A stretch of DNA of 64,000 nt, taken from assembly GCA_037179385.1 (NCBI GenBank), contig CM074200.1, forward strand, positions 31,189,884-31,253,883. The letters are read 5' to 3'. The notes under the pieces were generated by a model. The model was not told the origin of the DNA and made no database searches. It saw only the letters and a list, made by a program, of their open reading frames with translations. The stretch comes from Holothuria scabra. Its lineage: Eukaryota; Echinodermata; Holothuroidea; Aspidochirotida; Holothuriidae. The position numbers and the translations under genes were made by a program. This document shows, one piece after another, positions 1-12,136 of this stretch (its first letter is position 1; the number at the start of each line of letters is the position of its first letter).

Positions 1-28
1 TGCAGTAATGTTTACGTCATCAGATACA

Positions 29-34
29 TTTATT
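29..34 (-). promoter_or_regulatory. possible polyadenylation signal for the lysozyme gene
   Basis: The plus strand reads TTTATT, so AATAAA on the gene strand, about 470 nt after the lysozyme stop codon. It is the only canonical hexamer noted in the 3' flank, but the region is AT-rich and chance occurrence is likely. Confidence 0.3.
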
Positions 35-501
35 ATCAACCTTACGTTCTCTCCGAACCACCAAACAAGTCAAAGCTAGAATATTTTATGTTAAGTATAC
101 CGTACTATTTGGAAAAATTATGAAACTTGATAAAATCGTAAATGTTTTGCTGATAACCTTACCCCACCCAATCTGTAGGAAAATTTTAGAACCTGTCGAA
201 TATGTTGTCTCCGGGGAGCTGTCTTGTGTCAACTACCTGGTCTGGGTATACGCATCTGCTTAAGGACATATTTGATATATACTCGCCAGATCTTCCTATA
301 TTAACTAAATTTAGACAGTAAAACCTTAAGTAAATGCTTTACCATATCAAATACATTTATGCTAAATTTAAAGTCATTCCACACAATCAACTGATAATAC
401 CTTAAAGCTCGGAATTTCTTATTTAGCACCGTTTACTATGGGGTAAAGCATGAAACTTGGTATAATAAAGATTTTGGAAATCTTTTTAGAGATATGACCT
501 T

Positions 502-704
502 TTACGAACATCCCTGGGCTTGAACTTTGGCCCAGTAACCATCTGTTGCAGTAGAATCCCATCCATTAGGTCCACCGTTGTGAATGCGAGCAAAGTCCTC
601 ACAAGTTGGGTTATGTCCGAGTCGGGAGTATGTTGCGTAACGGGTCATGTAAGCTTGCACAGTTTTCTCAGAACATGCAAATTCTGTGGTGCACGATTGC
701 CAAT
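502..704 (-). CDS. i-type lysozyme exon 5: C-terminal half of catalytic domain and stop
   Basis: Acceptor TTCTTGTAG; 203 bases ending at a TAA (504-502). The two opening bases complete an Asp codon from exon 4. The product reads WQSCTTEFACSEKTVQAYM, then RYATYSRLGHNPTCEDFAR, then IHNGGPNGWDS and DGYWAKVQAQGCS. TCEDFARIHNGGPNG matches the strongly conserved CExFAREHNGGPxG block of i-type lysozymes. Compared with bivalve enzymes several disulphide cysteines are absent here (Thr where CVQ is usual, Trp where NGGPxGC is usual), so the domain has about 10 cysteines rather than up to 14. Confidence 0.95.
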
Positions 705-1141
705 CTACAAGAAATGATGAAACAGTGCATTAGCAACAAACAAGCAACGAAAAGCTATTTTTCATTCTACAAGGTTTACCAGTAAAACTAGAACCCAAGA
801 AAGGAGAAGTACCTCCTTTGGGGGCATTCACGGTCAATGGGATCATAATTCTTCTTAAGTTGCGACAGTGGCGAATCTGGGATCACTTGCGTGGAGCAGA
901 GAGCACAAATGTGTCGCTAATTTTTGAAACTTTTTTCATTAAAGTTTCACCAGTCTGAGAACTCTTTGCAGCGATATATATATCCATATTACCGGAAATT
1001 ACACTTCCTGAAGCTGCATTTATAACGTTTTGACGAAGAAAACTTGCATTTGAAAAAGTTACCGCTTTCAAGAGAAAAATAAATCTGGCAAACATGACAA
1101 AACCTGCCGTGCACTGATGAAGCGAAACATCACGTTCGTCA
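705..1141. other. lysozyme intron 4 sequence, nothing recognised
   Basis: AT-rich intron sequence directly upstream of exon 5. A 70-residue open frame on the minus strand resembles no family I recognise and has no splice context. Confidence 0.5.
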
Positions 1142-2650
1142 CAGTGGTGCAGCTAGACTTCTCCGAGGGGATAAAAAAACAAATTTTCCGACTTTAATTT
1201 TAAGTGTGAATCCGGAAACGCAATTTTTAAGAAAATTAAAAAAAAAGTGGGAATTTGAAGATTTTTCCCTTCCAATTAGCAAATCCTAGCACGAACATTG
1301 GAGATCGTTGCTGTTAGGTAATGTTTTTAGAACTACTGCTTGAGGATTTCCGACCACATTCAACATATTTCCGGAACTTCGTTGCAGTTTTAGACAAATA
1401 TTTCAAAATGAAGAGTCTATATTGAACAGGACTGGCAGTCTTATCAAGGAAACTTTGGCATTGTAATTGACCTGAGAGTGTCACTTGACTATAGAACTAG
1501 AGCAAATTTCCGATATGTTTTAAGCGTCAGGGAAAGTTTTTAAAACATTGATCTTTTAAGCAGAGGTGGCGCCGGGGTTTGCCCGACAGGGGGCCAGTAT
1601 ATCGAGGCGCCAACAAAGGCGACGAGTAAGTCCCTTTAAGACGTGACTTGGAAGAGTTTGAGGCGCGCTTTGGCGCAAATATTTTTAGGTTTATTTTTAA
1701 CAAATATAAAACTGGAGTTAGTTTTGAAGACTTTTTTTGAAAGAAATGTGGACTTTTGTAAGGACCAAAGTTGGGTGTTTATCGAAGAATGTGTCCTTCA
1801 TATGAGAAAAATCAAAAACGTTACATGGGCGACAGCTGAAATTCCTCTGGGGTTATGCATTTTTATCGTACTAGGCCTACGTAGTAGGCTCTCAGGCGAA
1901 ACTGGAAGTTAGCTCGAAAACTTATTCCCTTGTTTGATGAAAGATTTGAAAATTAAGGACTTATTAAATTGGAAAAAATATAAAATTTAATGAAAGAAAA
2001 TTTGTTTTTTTGAAATGTCGAGCTATTGACAGAAGTTAGCTTTGGGTTTTTATTGTACGAAGTATCCATTGAAATTGGGAAATTTTGCCATTTTTAACAA
2101 ATATTTGAAATTCCGAAGCTTATGTTGGAGAAGAATTGTAACTTTTTGACATTTTTGAGGTTTCTATGAACGAATCTGACCTTCTTAACTGTATGAGAAA
2201 AATAAAGAAGCGGGGCGATTTGTAGACTTGTTGAGGTCTAAATATCATCATGCAGATTAAGGCCCTCTGATCATCTTTAAAAATTTCCTTGCGGAAAAGT
2301 TTCGCCTCCCATATATTTGAAGTTTTATAGTTTACATATTGATTCAGGCGTTTCAGTTTAGGGGCGGACATAAGATATTTTGTTCGGAAATACAATCCTC
2401 CAGGAAAGACTATCTAAGAGGAGCACGCGGAAATTATTAAAAAACTGAACTCCTCAGACAGCCGGAAATTGCATTTTCCAGATTTGTTCCCAGAAATGAA
2501 AGCGTCGTTATTTTGAGCTTCCTTTGCAATAGAGGGCTCACTTCAGTAGAAAAACAAACCTCCCAAGTGATCAGAAAATTACCAGATAAGAGGTACCACT
2601 ACCATCAGATGAAATGGTAGTTCCTCTTCTTGGAGGAATTGAAGACACAA
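1142..2650. mobile_element. degenerate hAT-like remnant (left end visible)
   Basis: At 1142 the sequence reads CAGTGGTGCAGCTAGACTTC, close to the CAGTGGCGTAGCTAGGA termini of the other hAT-like elements. The stretch 2406-2503 repeats an internal motif of those elements (CTATCTAAG.GGAG, CAGACAGCCGGAAA, GCATTTTCCAGATTTG), and 1225-1330 resembles 30080-30200 inside another such element. No matching right end or target duplication was found, so the boundaries are approximate. No transposase frame is seen. Confidence 0.4.
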
Positions 2651-4111
2651 TGGTTTAACCTAGTAAGACTCTTTGTTGCATTCAAGTGAAAGGTCCTCTA
2701 AATTGATAAAAATTTCTGCTAGAGTGCCCGAACTCCGGATTAGAAAGGATTTTACTTCGAACCGAGCATCTTTAAAAAATATGTCACGTTACAAGGTGGC
2801 TTCAAATGAATTTTCAATCAGACTTATGGGGAGATATTTTCACACTATCGTTTATTATTATGTGTAACTGAAAACGGCCTGGCCGATTCTTATAACCGTT
2901 GCCCAAATTTGGCTGGGCTGTCTGGTCTAGACAGATGGCAAACCATTGGGCACCGCATGCACCTGAACTGGGATTGGGAATTGTGAGAGTCTCTTGGAAG
3001 AATATGATCTTCTAGTTAGCAATATCAAGAAGAGCGTCCGGGGTGCTGAAGTTTATCGGGCTTGCATCTTTTATCGTAGGCCTACAGATAAAGGCTCCTC
3101 CACAATATTGGATCTTCTCAAGGACGGGGGGGGGGGTAGCCTTCCCCGACGGGGCGCATGGCCCGACCCCCGCTCGTGACACCCTTGGTTACATCTTCAC
3201 ATGAAACTTCCATCTCCCTGGTCTGCAACGCAAGTCTTGGTTATGGGTGACCTTGAGAGCACGGTTTGAAGATGGAACAATATACATAGAATGATGACTA
3301 ACAAAGCTAGGAAGAATCGATGGAAAATCGATTTTGATGTTTATTAAAATAGCGTTACAAAAGAAAAAAATAGATTTATGATCATCCATTCAGTAACTTT
3401 AGTCCTTTAGGTTGTTTTTATTGAGGTACGAAGAAGTGAATCAGGTTCGTCGGAAGGCATATTATATTTTTGCAAAGTATTCATTCATTGGACCATCAGG
3501 TGCATCTACTGACGGAAATTACAAGCCAGAGACGAGGACTTCGAACGAGTTTCGATTTTGACGTAACATTCATCTTGTTCATATTCAGTACACGTGTAAC
3601 ACCTCGGCATTTGTAAACTGGGGGCTTATTAAACTAGTGTGCACTATCCATACTCCGTTATTAAAAATAAATACTACATTGGCTATTTTGAGCACATGGG
3701 CATGTCAGTTCTGCTGAATTTAACATCGGCCACGTCAATTGATAGAAAAAAAATGTCACAATTGGAGGAAAAAATGTCACGGTCACAAGATCCGCGTCTA
3801 AATTACTGAGAAATTCTTCATTTAATTCAAATCTAAGCTAGAGTAATCAGACTGCGTGTCTACAGTACAACAAGATAATAAATACAGCTTTTGATGTCAT
3901 ATTTATATTTTTATTTTACCTTTTCATTTGTTTATGTCATATTTTTATTATCTCTTAGGGTAAGTGAGAGGTTTGGGGGTTACAGCACTCAAGCCCCTTG
4001 TACTCGCGCCATTGATAATCAAAAATCTATTCCACCGAAGAGTTCAGTCGTTGATCTTTCGATTAATGTGTACCTCAAGTCAAAAAATAAAAAAAAAACA
4101 ATTCATTAAAG
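2651..4111. other. lysozyme intron 4 sequence, nothing recognised
   Basis: No coding exon was recognised. A G-tract at 3126-3135 followed by a GC-rich patch (to about 3180) may be the end of another element, but no inverted partner was found. Confidence 0.4.
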
Positions 4112-4600
4112 AGCATGAAAATGAATTCTAACAGTCTAACTCTCATCTTCATTGGACATTCCTGAGCTGAGATATAAAATGTTGAAGTTTATTCACTTAA
4201 AACCATTTGGTCCATTGTGCAATAATTTGTCACTTTCTTGTTGAACAATTAACTCATTTTACCTGCATTTTGTTTCCTTTTAAAATTAAAAATGTGTTTT
4301 TGACCTTAACGGTTCCCGTTTGGTTGAATGGCATGTTTCACAGAGACTATTCATTAAATAATTAATTACATCGCCCCATAAGGGTAAGAGTGTTATCATA
4401 TATTGGTACAATGTGCGGTAACTTTCAGAGCAACGAAGAGACACAAAGATTGTAACTTCAGTAGTGCAACAATAACATCACAAATTGTTGCTCAATGTTC
4501 CATCTTAATTTGAGTGAATAAACTTCAGCTTTTTATATCTCGGCCGAAGAATTTCCTATGAAGATGGGAGTTGGACTGTGGGAATTCATTTTGTCATGCC
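4112..4600. repeat. inverted-repeat (foldback) element, arms ~135 bp
   Basis: The arm at 4112-4248 (GAGCATGAAAATGAATTC onward) is repeated in reverse complement at 4466-4600, with a ~215-nt centre. A related single arm lies at 57437-57570, so this is a dispersed family. It looks like a MITE or foldback transposon; target duplications were not established. Confidence 0.6.
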
Positions 4601-5572
4601 GTGTAATATTTATTTTTGAATATTTTGACTTGGGTACACTTTAATTAAATTCAGTCAATATGGCCATGAAAAAGAAGCGACGGAATTATTACTTTTGTGG
4701 TGTACCTCGATCTTACGCAACGTCATTTGAAAAAAAATTAAACTACGGACCTCTATAGCGAAACGCAACTGACCATTGAAGACGCAAACCCTATATCGAT
4801 TCTCAAGTTACAAGTGGAATAACTTCACTGGTACAGACCTCAATGACAACGAGCAATTCCCGGCTTGCGGTCCAGTTTATTTATTCTTCTAAAATTGTTC
4901 CCTTGCTATATAGACATTTTGCTAACAGACTACAGAATATTTTCTTTTTACTGCAGAGAAAGTTTGAATCCATTTATAAGCTAGAAGTTTTCTGGGGTTG
5001 CATTGTGTATCCCCTATAGGCCTATGTGCGAAGCCATGGATTTTCCCAGAGACCTCAATGGCTTTTTTCTAAAAGTCCCCACGACTCTCTGGCGAAGAGC
5101 CAAGGGGCGAAAACCAAACGATCCCGGAGGAGTTCTGCTCCCTTAAGGAGCTTAACGTCCCAAATGGACAAGTACGCCCTCCAAAGGGCAAACACTGAGT
5201 GGTCCTGCTCTAGACTGGCTGAATGGAACAGAAGCCACAACCTGGATGCAGTTTAACGTCATGGCGGTTTGGTTTCAGTCAGACCCAGCAAATCGAATCT
5301 TCAGGTTGGTGTGCTAACGACATGAAAATTAGATTTTCAAGTTTGTTTTCCCAAAAGAGAATAAACTCTAAGAAACACCTAGTCAAATGGGGCAAGGAAC
5401 CGGAATCTTGTCAAATATTTAAAAAGATTCGTTTCAAAATTGACTAAAACCGTCATTTATGAGTCGAATCTAGTCAAAGATTTGAAAAAGCCCCGGTTCG
5501 TGCCCCAATTGATTATATGCTATTCAAATTTGGTAGAAATGTTTTAAAGTGTACCTATATGCAGTCGTGTAA
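4601..5572. other. lysozyme intron 4 sequence, nothing recognised
   Basis: Overlapping open frames on both strands at 5026-5256 have no recognisable protein signature. No repeat partner was noticed elsewhere in the window. Confidence 0.4.
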
Positions 5573-6510
5573 GCTTGACCTTTGCAAAAAATGTGTAGGA
5601 TCGTGCATTTTAGTGTTGGAGTACACTCCGGTTCGTTGACTCCCTTCACGTTGGCATTTGTTCACGAGTACTACTTAACTTCTAAGAAGAACTATCATAC
5701 ATATTGTTCACTGTCTGAAACCATTACCCTGTTTTCATCGAAACTGGTTTCGATGACTTAGCCAGACGAGATCATTTTAGCGTGGACAATTGTGTTAACT
5801 ATTTCTAGAAAAAACGTATTGTTTGGAATTTAAAAAAAAACCCGAAACACCGTTTCTTTCATTTGATTCGTTTTAGAGATTTGACTACATCTTTACTTCA
5901 TAGTTTAAACTTCGAGGAGAGGTACCTTTGGACGAGAGAAATAATTTTTACCTCTTTCAGGTCCTTTGAATTTCTTTGAATTAATTAATTACTCACACGT
6001 GGAACAAAAAGTATAACGTATAAAATATTTACAACTTTTGGGTAGATGCGCACTGTTTAACAAGGTATTTCTTGACTGGTTGTTGCCATTGTATTGTATC
6101 GGTTGTATTCTTTGTTAGGGTAAGGGATTAGGTTATGGATTAGATTAGGGATTAGGGGTATCGATAGCCAGTTAGAAAATTCCTTGTTCAACAGTCCCCA
6201 ATTTTTACCTGTTTTGAAATGTTCCCAACCTTTATCGGGCATTGAGTAACGTAATAGGTATCCATCGAGTTTCAAAGGAGAATTATAACGCGCGGAAGCC
6301 GAGAAATTGATTGATTGATTGATTGATTTGGTTCATATAAAACACAAAACACAAACAAATATATAAGACAGTAATGTAGGGCCTAGAGATAGAAAAAGCT
6401 TACAGAAGAAAGGAGTACGCATAAGCAGTTTGAGGAAAAATTCCCTTGGCAGTTTTTCATTATCCTTTCGGGAAACATTTCCAAAGTCAGTACTGATTTA
6501 CATAATTTAC
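5573..6510 (-). repeat. intragenic duplication, copy 1 (beside lysozyme exon 4)
   Basis: This stretch is homologous in the same orientation to 24090-24905. Shared landmarks are GTGCATTTTAGTG, TTGTTCACTGTCTGAA, GCCAGACGAGA, GGGCATTGAGTTACGTAATAGG (one base differs in copy 1) and TTATCCTTTCGGGAAAC. Copy 1 has private insertions at about 6050-6200 and 6305-6380. Similarity runs up to the donor of lysozyme exon 4 and then fades, so the duplicated unit may once have carried an exon. Confidence 0.7.
6110..6165 (+). repeat. degenerate telomere-like repeat patch
   Basis: A run of imperfect TTAGGG-type units (GTTAGGGTAAGGGATTAGG, then GATTAGGGATTAGGGG) sits inside the duplicated segment and is absent from the other copy. 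Confidence 0.45.
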
Positions 6511-6681
6511 CTGATCCCAGATTGTCGTCTTTGAGGAGAGCGTCAGTGTAGTAATCCTCTTTAATCTGGTACGGACCACAAGAAAGGGAGTTGACATCCC
6601 ATGAACATCCAAGCTCTGTACAACCGCTCTCGACGTTACAGATGCATTGCATACAATCGGCAGGGACTGGTCCTGTAACAT
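6511..6681 (-). CDS. i-type lysozyme exon 4: N-terminal half of catalytic domain
   Basis: Acceptor CCTTCAG and donor ATCAG|GTAAAT; 171 bases, phase 1 at both ends. The product has the invertebrate-type lysozyme signatures in order: PADCMQCICNVESGC, carrying the catalytic Glu, then GCSWDVNSLSCGPYQIK, carrying the catalytic Asp, then DYYTDALLKDD. Known members of this family (bivalve, echinoderm, leech destabilase) have the same ESGC and DVxSxSCGxxQIK motifs. The Cys often found in the family's YWxDCG segment is replaced here (YTDAL). A segment just downstream on the minus strand (5573-6510) is repeated about 18 kb away, inside the preceding intron. Confidence 0.95.
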
Positions 6682-8007
6682 CTGAAGGTAGAGGGAAAAC
6701 TTATATCAACAGTTCAATGGAAGGGGGTTTTTAGGTGGAAAAAGGTCATTTTTGAAGACTGCTATTTTAAAAGTGTTTTACTATGTCATCATTAAGGCCG
6801 GCGGTCCGACATTGCAACGAATTCATTGATCAGAATCCGATCCGAATTCGTCGTTGCTATAAGTGTGACAACGTCTTACTCTCACATGTTCTCTGGCAAC
6901 CAGTAACAGTGTCATTTCTCTTAAAATAGCTTTCTATGCTATAGCTATTTGTAGTTCAAACCGCGAAAATATTTCATATCTAGAAAAGCAATCGAAAGTA
7001 CCATTCATGACTTTGTAATGCTACATTTTCACTGCATCAAACCTACCAAATATCCCCGCAATCAAGGTTCTTTACATTTTAAGACTTATGATGAATATTT
7101 TTCTTGATAGAATATAAAAGTAATAAACAGTGGGCATGATTTTAAAATTTGACCGTTCGTCTAACAACTTGTCCTTTGCCACTGAATATAAAGCTCTGGG
7201 GGCTTATTCATGGTATACCTTTATATTGGAAGCAGAGAGGTTGTTCTGCGAGTATTATTTCAAATGTTAATGTTGTATTTTTAGAAAAAAAAATTGCATG
7301 CGAAATCAATTTCTCAATTGGTGTACAGGGTTAGGTATCTAGAAAAGGCTGCGGCTGAGCCAACGTCCCTTTCAAAATGGCAGATTGATTTTGCCGATTT
7401 TAGTGATGACGGCTGGGACCATATCTTTAGTATGCCTTGGTACTCTGTCTCCGAGGACAGATAATCCTATTTCCAGTTCCGTTTTTCACATAGAATTATC
7501 CCTACAAATCGTTTACTTAACTGAATGGGTATTAGTAATACCGATCTCTGTTTCTTTTGCCACTCTAGAGTCGAAACTTAAGGTCATCTTTTCTGTCATT
7601 GTAATATAGTAGCTGCTTTTATTAACGATGTTAAAACTATGGAGCTAGACTCCCACATTGAGCTCTCAAAGGAGGATATATTTTTTGGATAGGAATTTGG
7701 AAGGAAATGCGTTACCCCTTAACTTTTTTATTTTACATCTTAAATATTACATTTATAGCATAAAATGACAAGAAAAGAATCTGAACTGCAAGGAGTTTCT
7801 GTATAGATTCCAGTTCGTACTAAGAGTAGAACAAAATATTCATAAATATGGTCGAATTAAAACCAAGAAAACTATTAACTTGGAGATCTGGAAGAAGTGT
7901 TCCCATTTTTGGACCGAACTTTTTGAACTCTCTGTCTGCCATGTATTATAAGACTTCACTTATAATTTGGATTTCCACTACGATCTATCCCACTCTTAGA
8001 TTCCTTT

Positions 8008-9779
8008 CAGTGGCGTAGCTAGGATTTTTTCCAGGGGGGCGGGGAAAGGTATGAAATTTCCCCAAAATTTTTTCCCGGTCAATGTGTATGTATTTCATAT
8101 AAAAATACAAATTTACAAGTATAACAACATTACAATGTCATTATGTAAGTGCGGGGGATAAAGCCCCCCTAGCCCCCCACCCCTCCCCCTGTCTCTGTAT
8201 TCCTGGATTACCTGCATTTTTAATCTTGCAGTATAACATAGAGCCATTGGAAATAAAAGCTCTTAGAATATTATTTTGGTCAACAATACTGGTTTATTTG
8301 TATGTACTAACGCAGTGGCGTACCCAGGATTTCTCTGAAGGGGTGGGGGATGCAGTATGGTCTAAGAGGAGGGGTGTACAGAAATTTTTTGACTTTTTCA
8401 AGGAGCCTAGATGCAAAATGGTGCAAGATTTGCGACTTTGACAGGAACAGTGTAAAAAGTTGAATCGTAGTGGTGCATGAGGATAAAACTGAAACTTTTG
8501 TGTCTTTACGTGCATTCTTATGCCATCTATGCTACCTTACGAAGTAAAACTTGTCATTCAATTTGCACACTTTTAGGAGTCAAAATAAAAGAGCATTGAT
8601 CGGTATAGGATTTGTGGTATTTCTTGGCCACAAAACGTTATTTTGTCATAAAGATTATCTAAGCGGAGCGCCACCATTGGTTGGCGCGGAGCGTAGAGAA
8701 AATTTCGAAAAATCAGACCACTCAGATGGCCGGAAATAGCATTTTCCAGATTTATACGAAGAATCTACCCAGTCACTACCTTCTTTTGTCGTTTGCAAAT
8801 AAAATCTTTCCTTCAAATTATGTTCGCAAACTGAAAAGTGATCAGAGAGTTAAGGGGTAATCTGACCCAAAAATGTAATTTTTCCCAAAAGACTGAGCGA
8901 AACGCCACCATTGGTTGGTGCGGAGCGTAAAAAAAATTTCGAAAAAATCAGACCCCTCAGATGGTCAAAAATAGCGTATTCATGCTTGTAAAGAGAACCT
9001 AAACATGTAGTCTTTATTTTTATCGATGCCACCAGTGGAAAACAGAGGCTACCTTTTAAAGTAAAAATTGGAACTTGACAGAATTTGGCTATTTGTAGGA
9101 ATTAAAATATTGGCATCACTGAGGGACGTACTTGCAGAGACAATCCTTCTCCTTTGAAAATTTTTGAAAAATTGGGTGTCCTTATATGCAACCTGGTGCC
9201 ACACATGCTATCTTTTGAAGTAAAATCTGTGTTATATATAACTACTTATTTTTAAGAACAAAGAAAAAGTGGCATCTGTGAGGGGGCATGGCCCAATGGT
9301 CCCCCTTCGTACGCACCTAAAAGGAGGCCTAACAGTGGCTCGATCATACAGGATATCCTGTTAGAACAGCAGTCTGTTAAGTGAAGAAGGCTACAAGGTA
9401 CTCATGGACCCGTCTATTGTTACACCCCAAGTGAGCAGAAAGCTTTTTTCCCGAACTAGCCTGTAAACCTCCAAGGATTAGGCTAAGTAACAAAATCTAA
9501 GTATGCCAATGGATACCGTTCATTCTAATTTCTAGGCTAACTTTAAGTTAATCGTTGGTCATGGATTGTTTCAGGCCCCATCCATCGTTATGTTCACAGA
9601 GTAAAATCGGTATAGCTACTGCTACTGAATTCCCAAAGTGTACAACGCAGAGACTGTGGGCAAGGAGGTAAGTTCGGGTTTACAGCCTTTCAGTGTTATT
9701 CGTACTGTATCAGCTGTTGTTAAATTCCTGAATAACAGCTTCATGCCCCCCCCCCCCCCCCCCCGTAGCTACGCCACTG
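8008..9779. mobile_element. hAT-like non-autonomous transposon, copy 1
   Basis: Terminal inverted repeats CAGTGGCGTAGCTAGGA (left) and GTAGCTACGCCACTG (right). The flanks are ATTCCTTT (8000-8007) and ATTCCTGT (9780-9787), a 7-of-8 match and the 8-bp duplication size of hAT elements. It is nearly the same sequence as the inverted element at 12137-14180 but lacks about 270 bp near its right end, where a run of C (about 9746-9764) abuts the TIR. No transposase frame. Internal subrepeats near 8664-8693 and 8889-8930 carry a hairpin motif. Confidence 0.9.
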
Positions 9780-10273
9780 ATTCCTGTGGCATGCAGGGGT
9801 TTTTGCTTAATTGCCTATCAAGTTCATTTGTCGATTATTTGTTCATACATCGGAATTGCATGCTTATATCAACTATTTTACTTTTACTTCAGTTTGCTAT
9901 GGTTTATTGTAAAACATACGTCAAGGAAACTCCGCATGCCTTTCTTAACAATTTACTTGATTGAAAAGTGTTGCAATTAAGAAGTAAGGGGAATTGTGAT
10001 TTTCACTGTAACTATTGCAGTTCTATTGTACAATTATTTGTTAATTGGTACATAATTGGTATTTATATGTACGGATACTAATTTGTTTCAAACCAGTGCT
10101 CTTACTGTGAAGGACGTAACATGTACGTGTGACAATTTTTAGAATTGAAAACTGTATGTATCTGTAAATTGGATCATTGGGGATAATTTTGTATATTAAT
10201 TGACAAAATTGTATATTTTGTGTATTTATTCATTTATACATACTTACCCTATACGTATACGTACATGTTGTAA

Positions 10274-10310
10274 ACATGGAGTTACCACCTCCGAGGTGGT
10301 AACTCCATGT
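10274..10310. repeat. perfect 18-bp hairpin in LINE A 3' UTR
   Basis: ACATGGAGTTACCACCTC (10274-10291) is followed by one base and then its exact reverse complement (10293-10310). Confidence 0.85.
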
Positions 10311-10482
10311 TGTAAATAATCCGCACCCTCCCGCGAATGTACATAGCCAATATCTATTATATTCGACGTTCCAATTGAAAAATACTGTATTACTCGCTTT
10401 GAAGACATTATTACAAAAATGGACACTGTACATATGTTTATACGAATGAATATTGAATAAAAAGAGGATATAAAAAATATGT

Positions 10483-10595
10483 ATGCGTTTATTTATTCAT
10501 TCATTCATTCATTCATTCATTCATTCATTCATTCATTCATTCATTTATTCATTCATTCATTCATCCATTCATTCATCAATTTATTTATTCATTCA
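10483..10595 (+). repeat. (ATTC)n array, tail of LINE A
   Basis: More than twenty ATTC units with a few TTTATTC and CATC interruptions. The same array type ends the LINE at 10615-16620, so it is read as the 3' tail of this LINE family. Confidence 0.8.
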
Positions 10596-10769
10596 TTTAT
10601 TGTATGAGGTTGGCTCGAGATATTTTCAGCTTATAAATAGTACTTTCATTCTTTCTTGAGTGCCGGGAAATTTTCCCTTTGGTGAGTCCAAACCACGCCA
10701 TGGAAGGTACGGAATAAAAAGGAGAAAGGCAGACCGATTGGAAGTTAAAACAATTAAGAAAAGACTGAT

Positions 10770-11226
10770 ACTTCACAACCTAGAATATCTCCCTACCAGC
10801 TTAGGCCTACTGTTAGCCTATGGAATCTTATAGACACTGTTCAGGATGATGACGTGTCACCGAGTACAGGGCTTCATAACCTAGACACAGCTATTGAAAA
10901 CATTACGGCGGAACTTAGCAAAATCAGAGAGGAATTTGCCAAAGCAATTGATGAACACAGTAAGTTAATCTCTTCCCTTCGTAAGCATAATGACTGTTTG
11001 ATTGAAAATGTTAAAAATCTAGAAAAACGAAATGAGAGCATTGAGAATCAGCTTAACAAACATGAACGCATTTCAAGAGGAAGCAATTTTCGAATTGTCG
11101 GCGTCAAGGAGGAAAGAGGTGAAGATTGCTTGAAAACATTAGCTGATATTCTAACTGACATGGGTCTTCCTTACCCCAAGATTGAAAGGGCCCACCGAAA
11201 CGGGAGATCATTGAGCTTTTTCATAA
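10770..11226 (+). pseudogene. LINE B ORF1 remnant (coiled coil plus RRM-like start)
   Basis: The frame shows a heptad-rich coiled coil (from IENITAELSKIREEF to VKNLEKRNESIENQLNKHER), then RGSNFRIVGVKEE and LPYPKIERAHRNGR, which match the start and end of the L1 ORF1p RNA-binding core. Most of the RRM and C-terminal domain is missing because the frame runs straight into endonuclease sequence, so there is an internal deletion at about 11210. Confidence 0.75.
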
Positions 11227-11227
11227 G

Positions 11228-11710
11228 ATGGACAGTTTCCTTTGTAAAACAATTGTCATGGCGGGAGACTTTAATTTTGTATTTAGTTTAGACCTGGACA
11301 AAACGTGGGGGGGGGGGGGGCAGGCCAGGACTAATTTTAAAGCCAGGGATGAATGCTTGTCCTTGATGTCAGTGTATAGTTTAATAGATATTTGGCCTGA
11401 ATTGAATCCATGTGGTAAACACTACACGTGGAGCTCCAACATAACTCCGGGTATACACTGTAGATTGGATTTCTTCCTGATCTCTCGTCACCTAAGACAT
11501 TCAGTCCATTCAGTATATTTTTCTCCTGGGTTTCAGTCTGACCATTGTATCTGTATTCTTATTATTGCGCCCGTGAAAATGGCTAGAGGTCCAGGTCTCT
11601 GGCAATTTAATAATTCGCTTTTAAACGATGCAATGTATGTCTCTAATATGCACGACCTCCTCATTGAACTTCTAGGACAAATTGGTCCCGATAACCCTGG
11701 GGTACCATAG
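11228..11710 (+). pseudogene. LINE B endonuclease (APE-like) fragment
   Basis: The frame holds VMAGDFNFV (the GDFN motif of APE-type endonucleases), YTWSSN, a RLDFFLIS segment and the C-terminal QSDHCIC motif (SDH). The N-terminal half of the domain, including the catalytic Glu region, is absent. A G-run at 11309-11320 lies in the frame. The sequence continues with stops to the hAT-like insertion at 12137. Confidence 0.8.
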
Positions 11711-12136
11711 GACTTTATTTAATACAAGATACGCAGGTTTACTATAATTTTTTCTTAAGAGAAAGCAACGGAAAGGCGTCGTAAAGAAAATGAATTACTT
11801 AGGACCATATCCTCTTTAGAACAACAACATCTTCATACTCCATCTGCTTCAGTAAGTTCCCAACTGAAACAAGCAAACCTAAAGCTTCTTGAATACAATG
11901 ATTTTAAATTGCGAGGTACCATTATAAGGTACAAAGCCAGATGGGTGGAGAAGGGGGAAAAAGAACATTAGATCTTTTTTTTTTCACTTGTCACGGTTTC
12001 CGGTGATGTTATTGACCATCACAGAGGTATTTTGGATGATATTTTTAAGCATATTCTGCTTTATATACGTCGCATTCCTGTAATGATAATGCCTTGTTAC
12101 TACGCTTCCTGACTTTCGAGTTTCTAGTGCCTGTGA

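Larger units (their letters stand above)
7100..10595 (+). mobile_element. L1/Tx1-like LINE, 5'-truncated (LINE A)
   Basis: Broken frames at 7140-7980 match the C-terminal part of ORF2 of the LINE at 10615-16620. LTTCPLPLNIKLWGLIHGIP corresponds to the LNLPFTTYWGLIRAIP of that element, and later frames give FSHRIIPTNRLL, a CFFCHSR zinc-knuckle-like stretch and NFFILHLKYYIY against NFLILHMKYYIY. The coding part is riddled with stops and shifts. A hAT-like element (8008-9779) lies inside. The 3' UTR continues to an ATTC array at 10483-10595. The 5' limit is approximate. Confidence 0.75.

Noticed and set aside
1566..3180. TIR element between the GC-rich patches at 1566 and 3180
   Set aside because: The two patches do not pair as inverted repeats over more than a few bases and no target duplication was seen.
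5026..5256. Overlapping 76- and 61-codon frames on opposite strands
   Set aside because: No domain or splice context; the pairing of frames on both strands is a composition effect.
6110..6165. True telomere or chromosome end
   Set aside because: Only a short, imperfect TTAGGG patch inside an intron.
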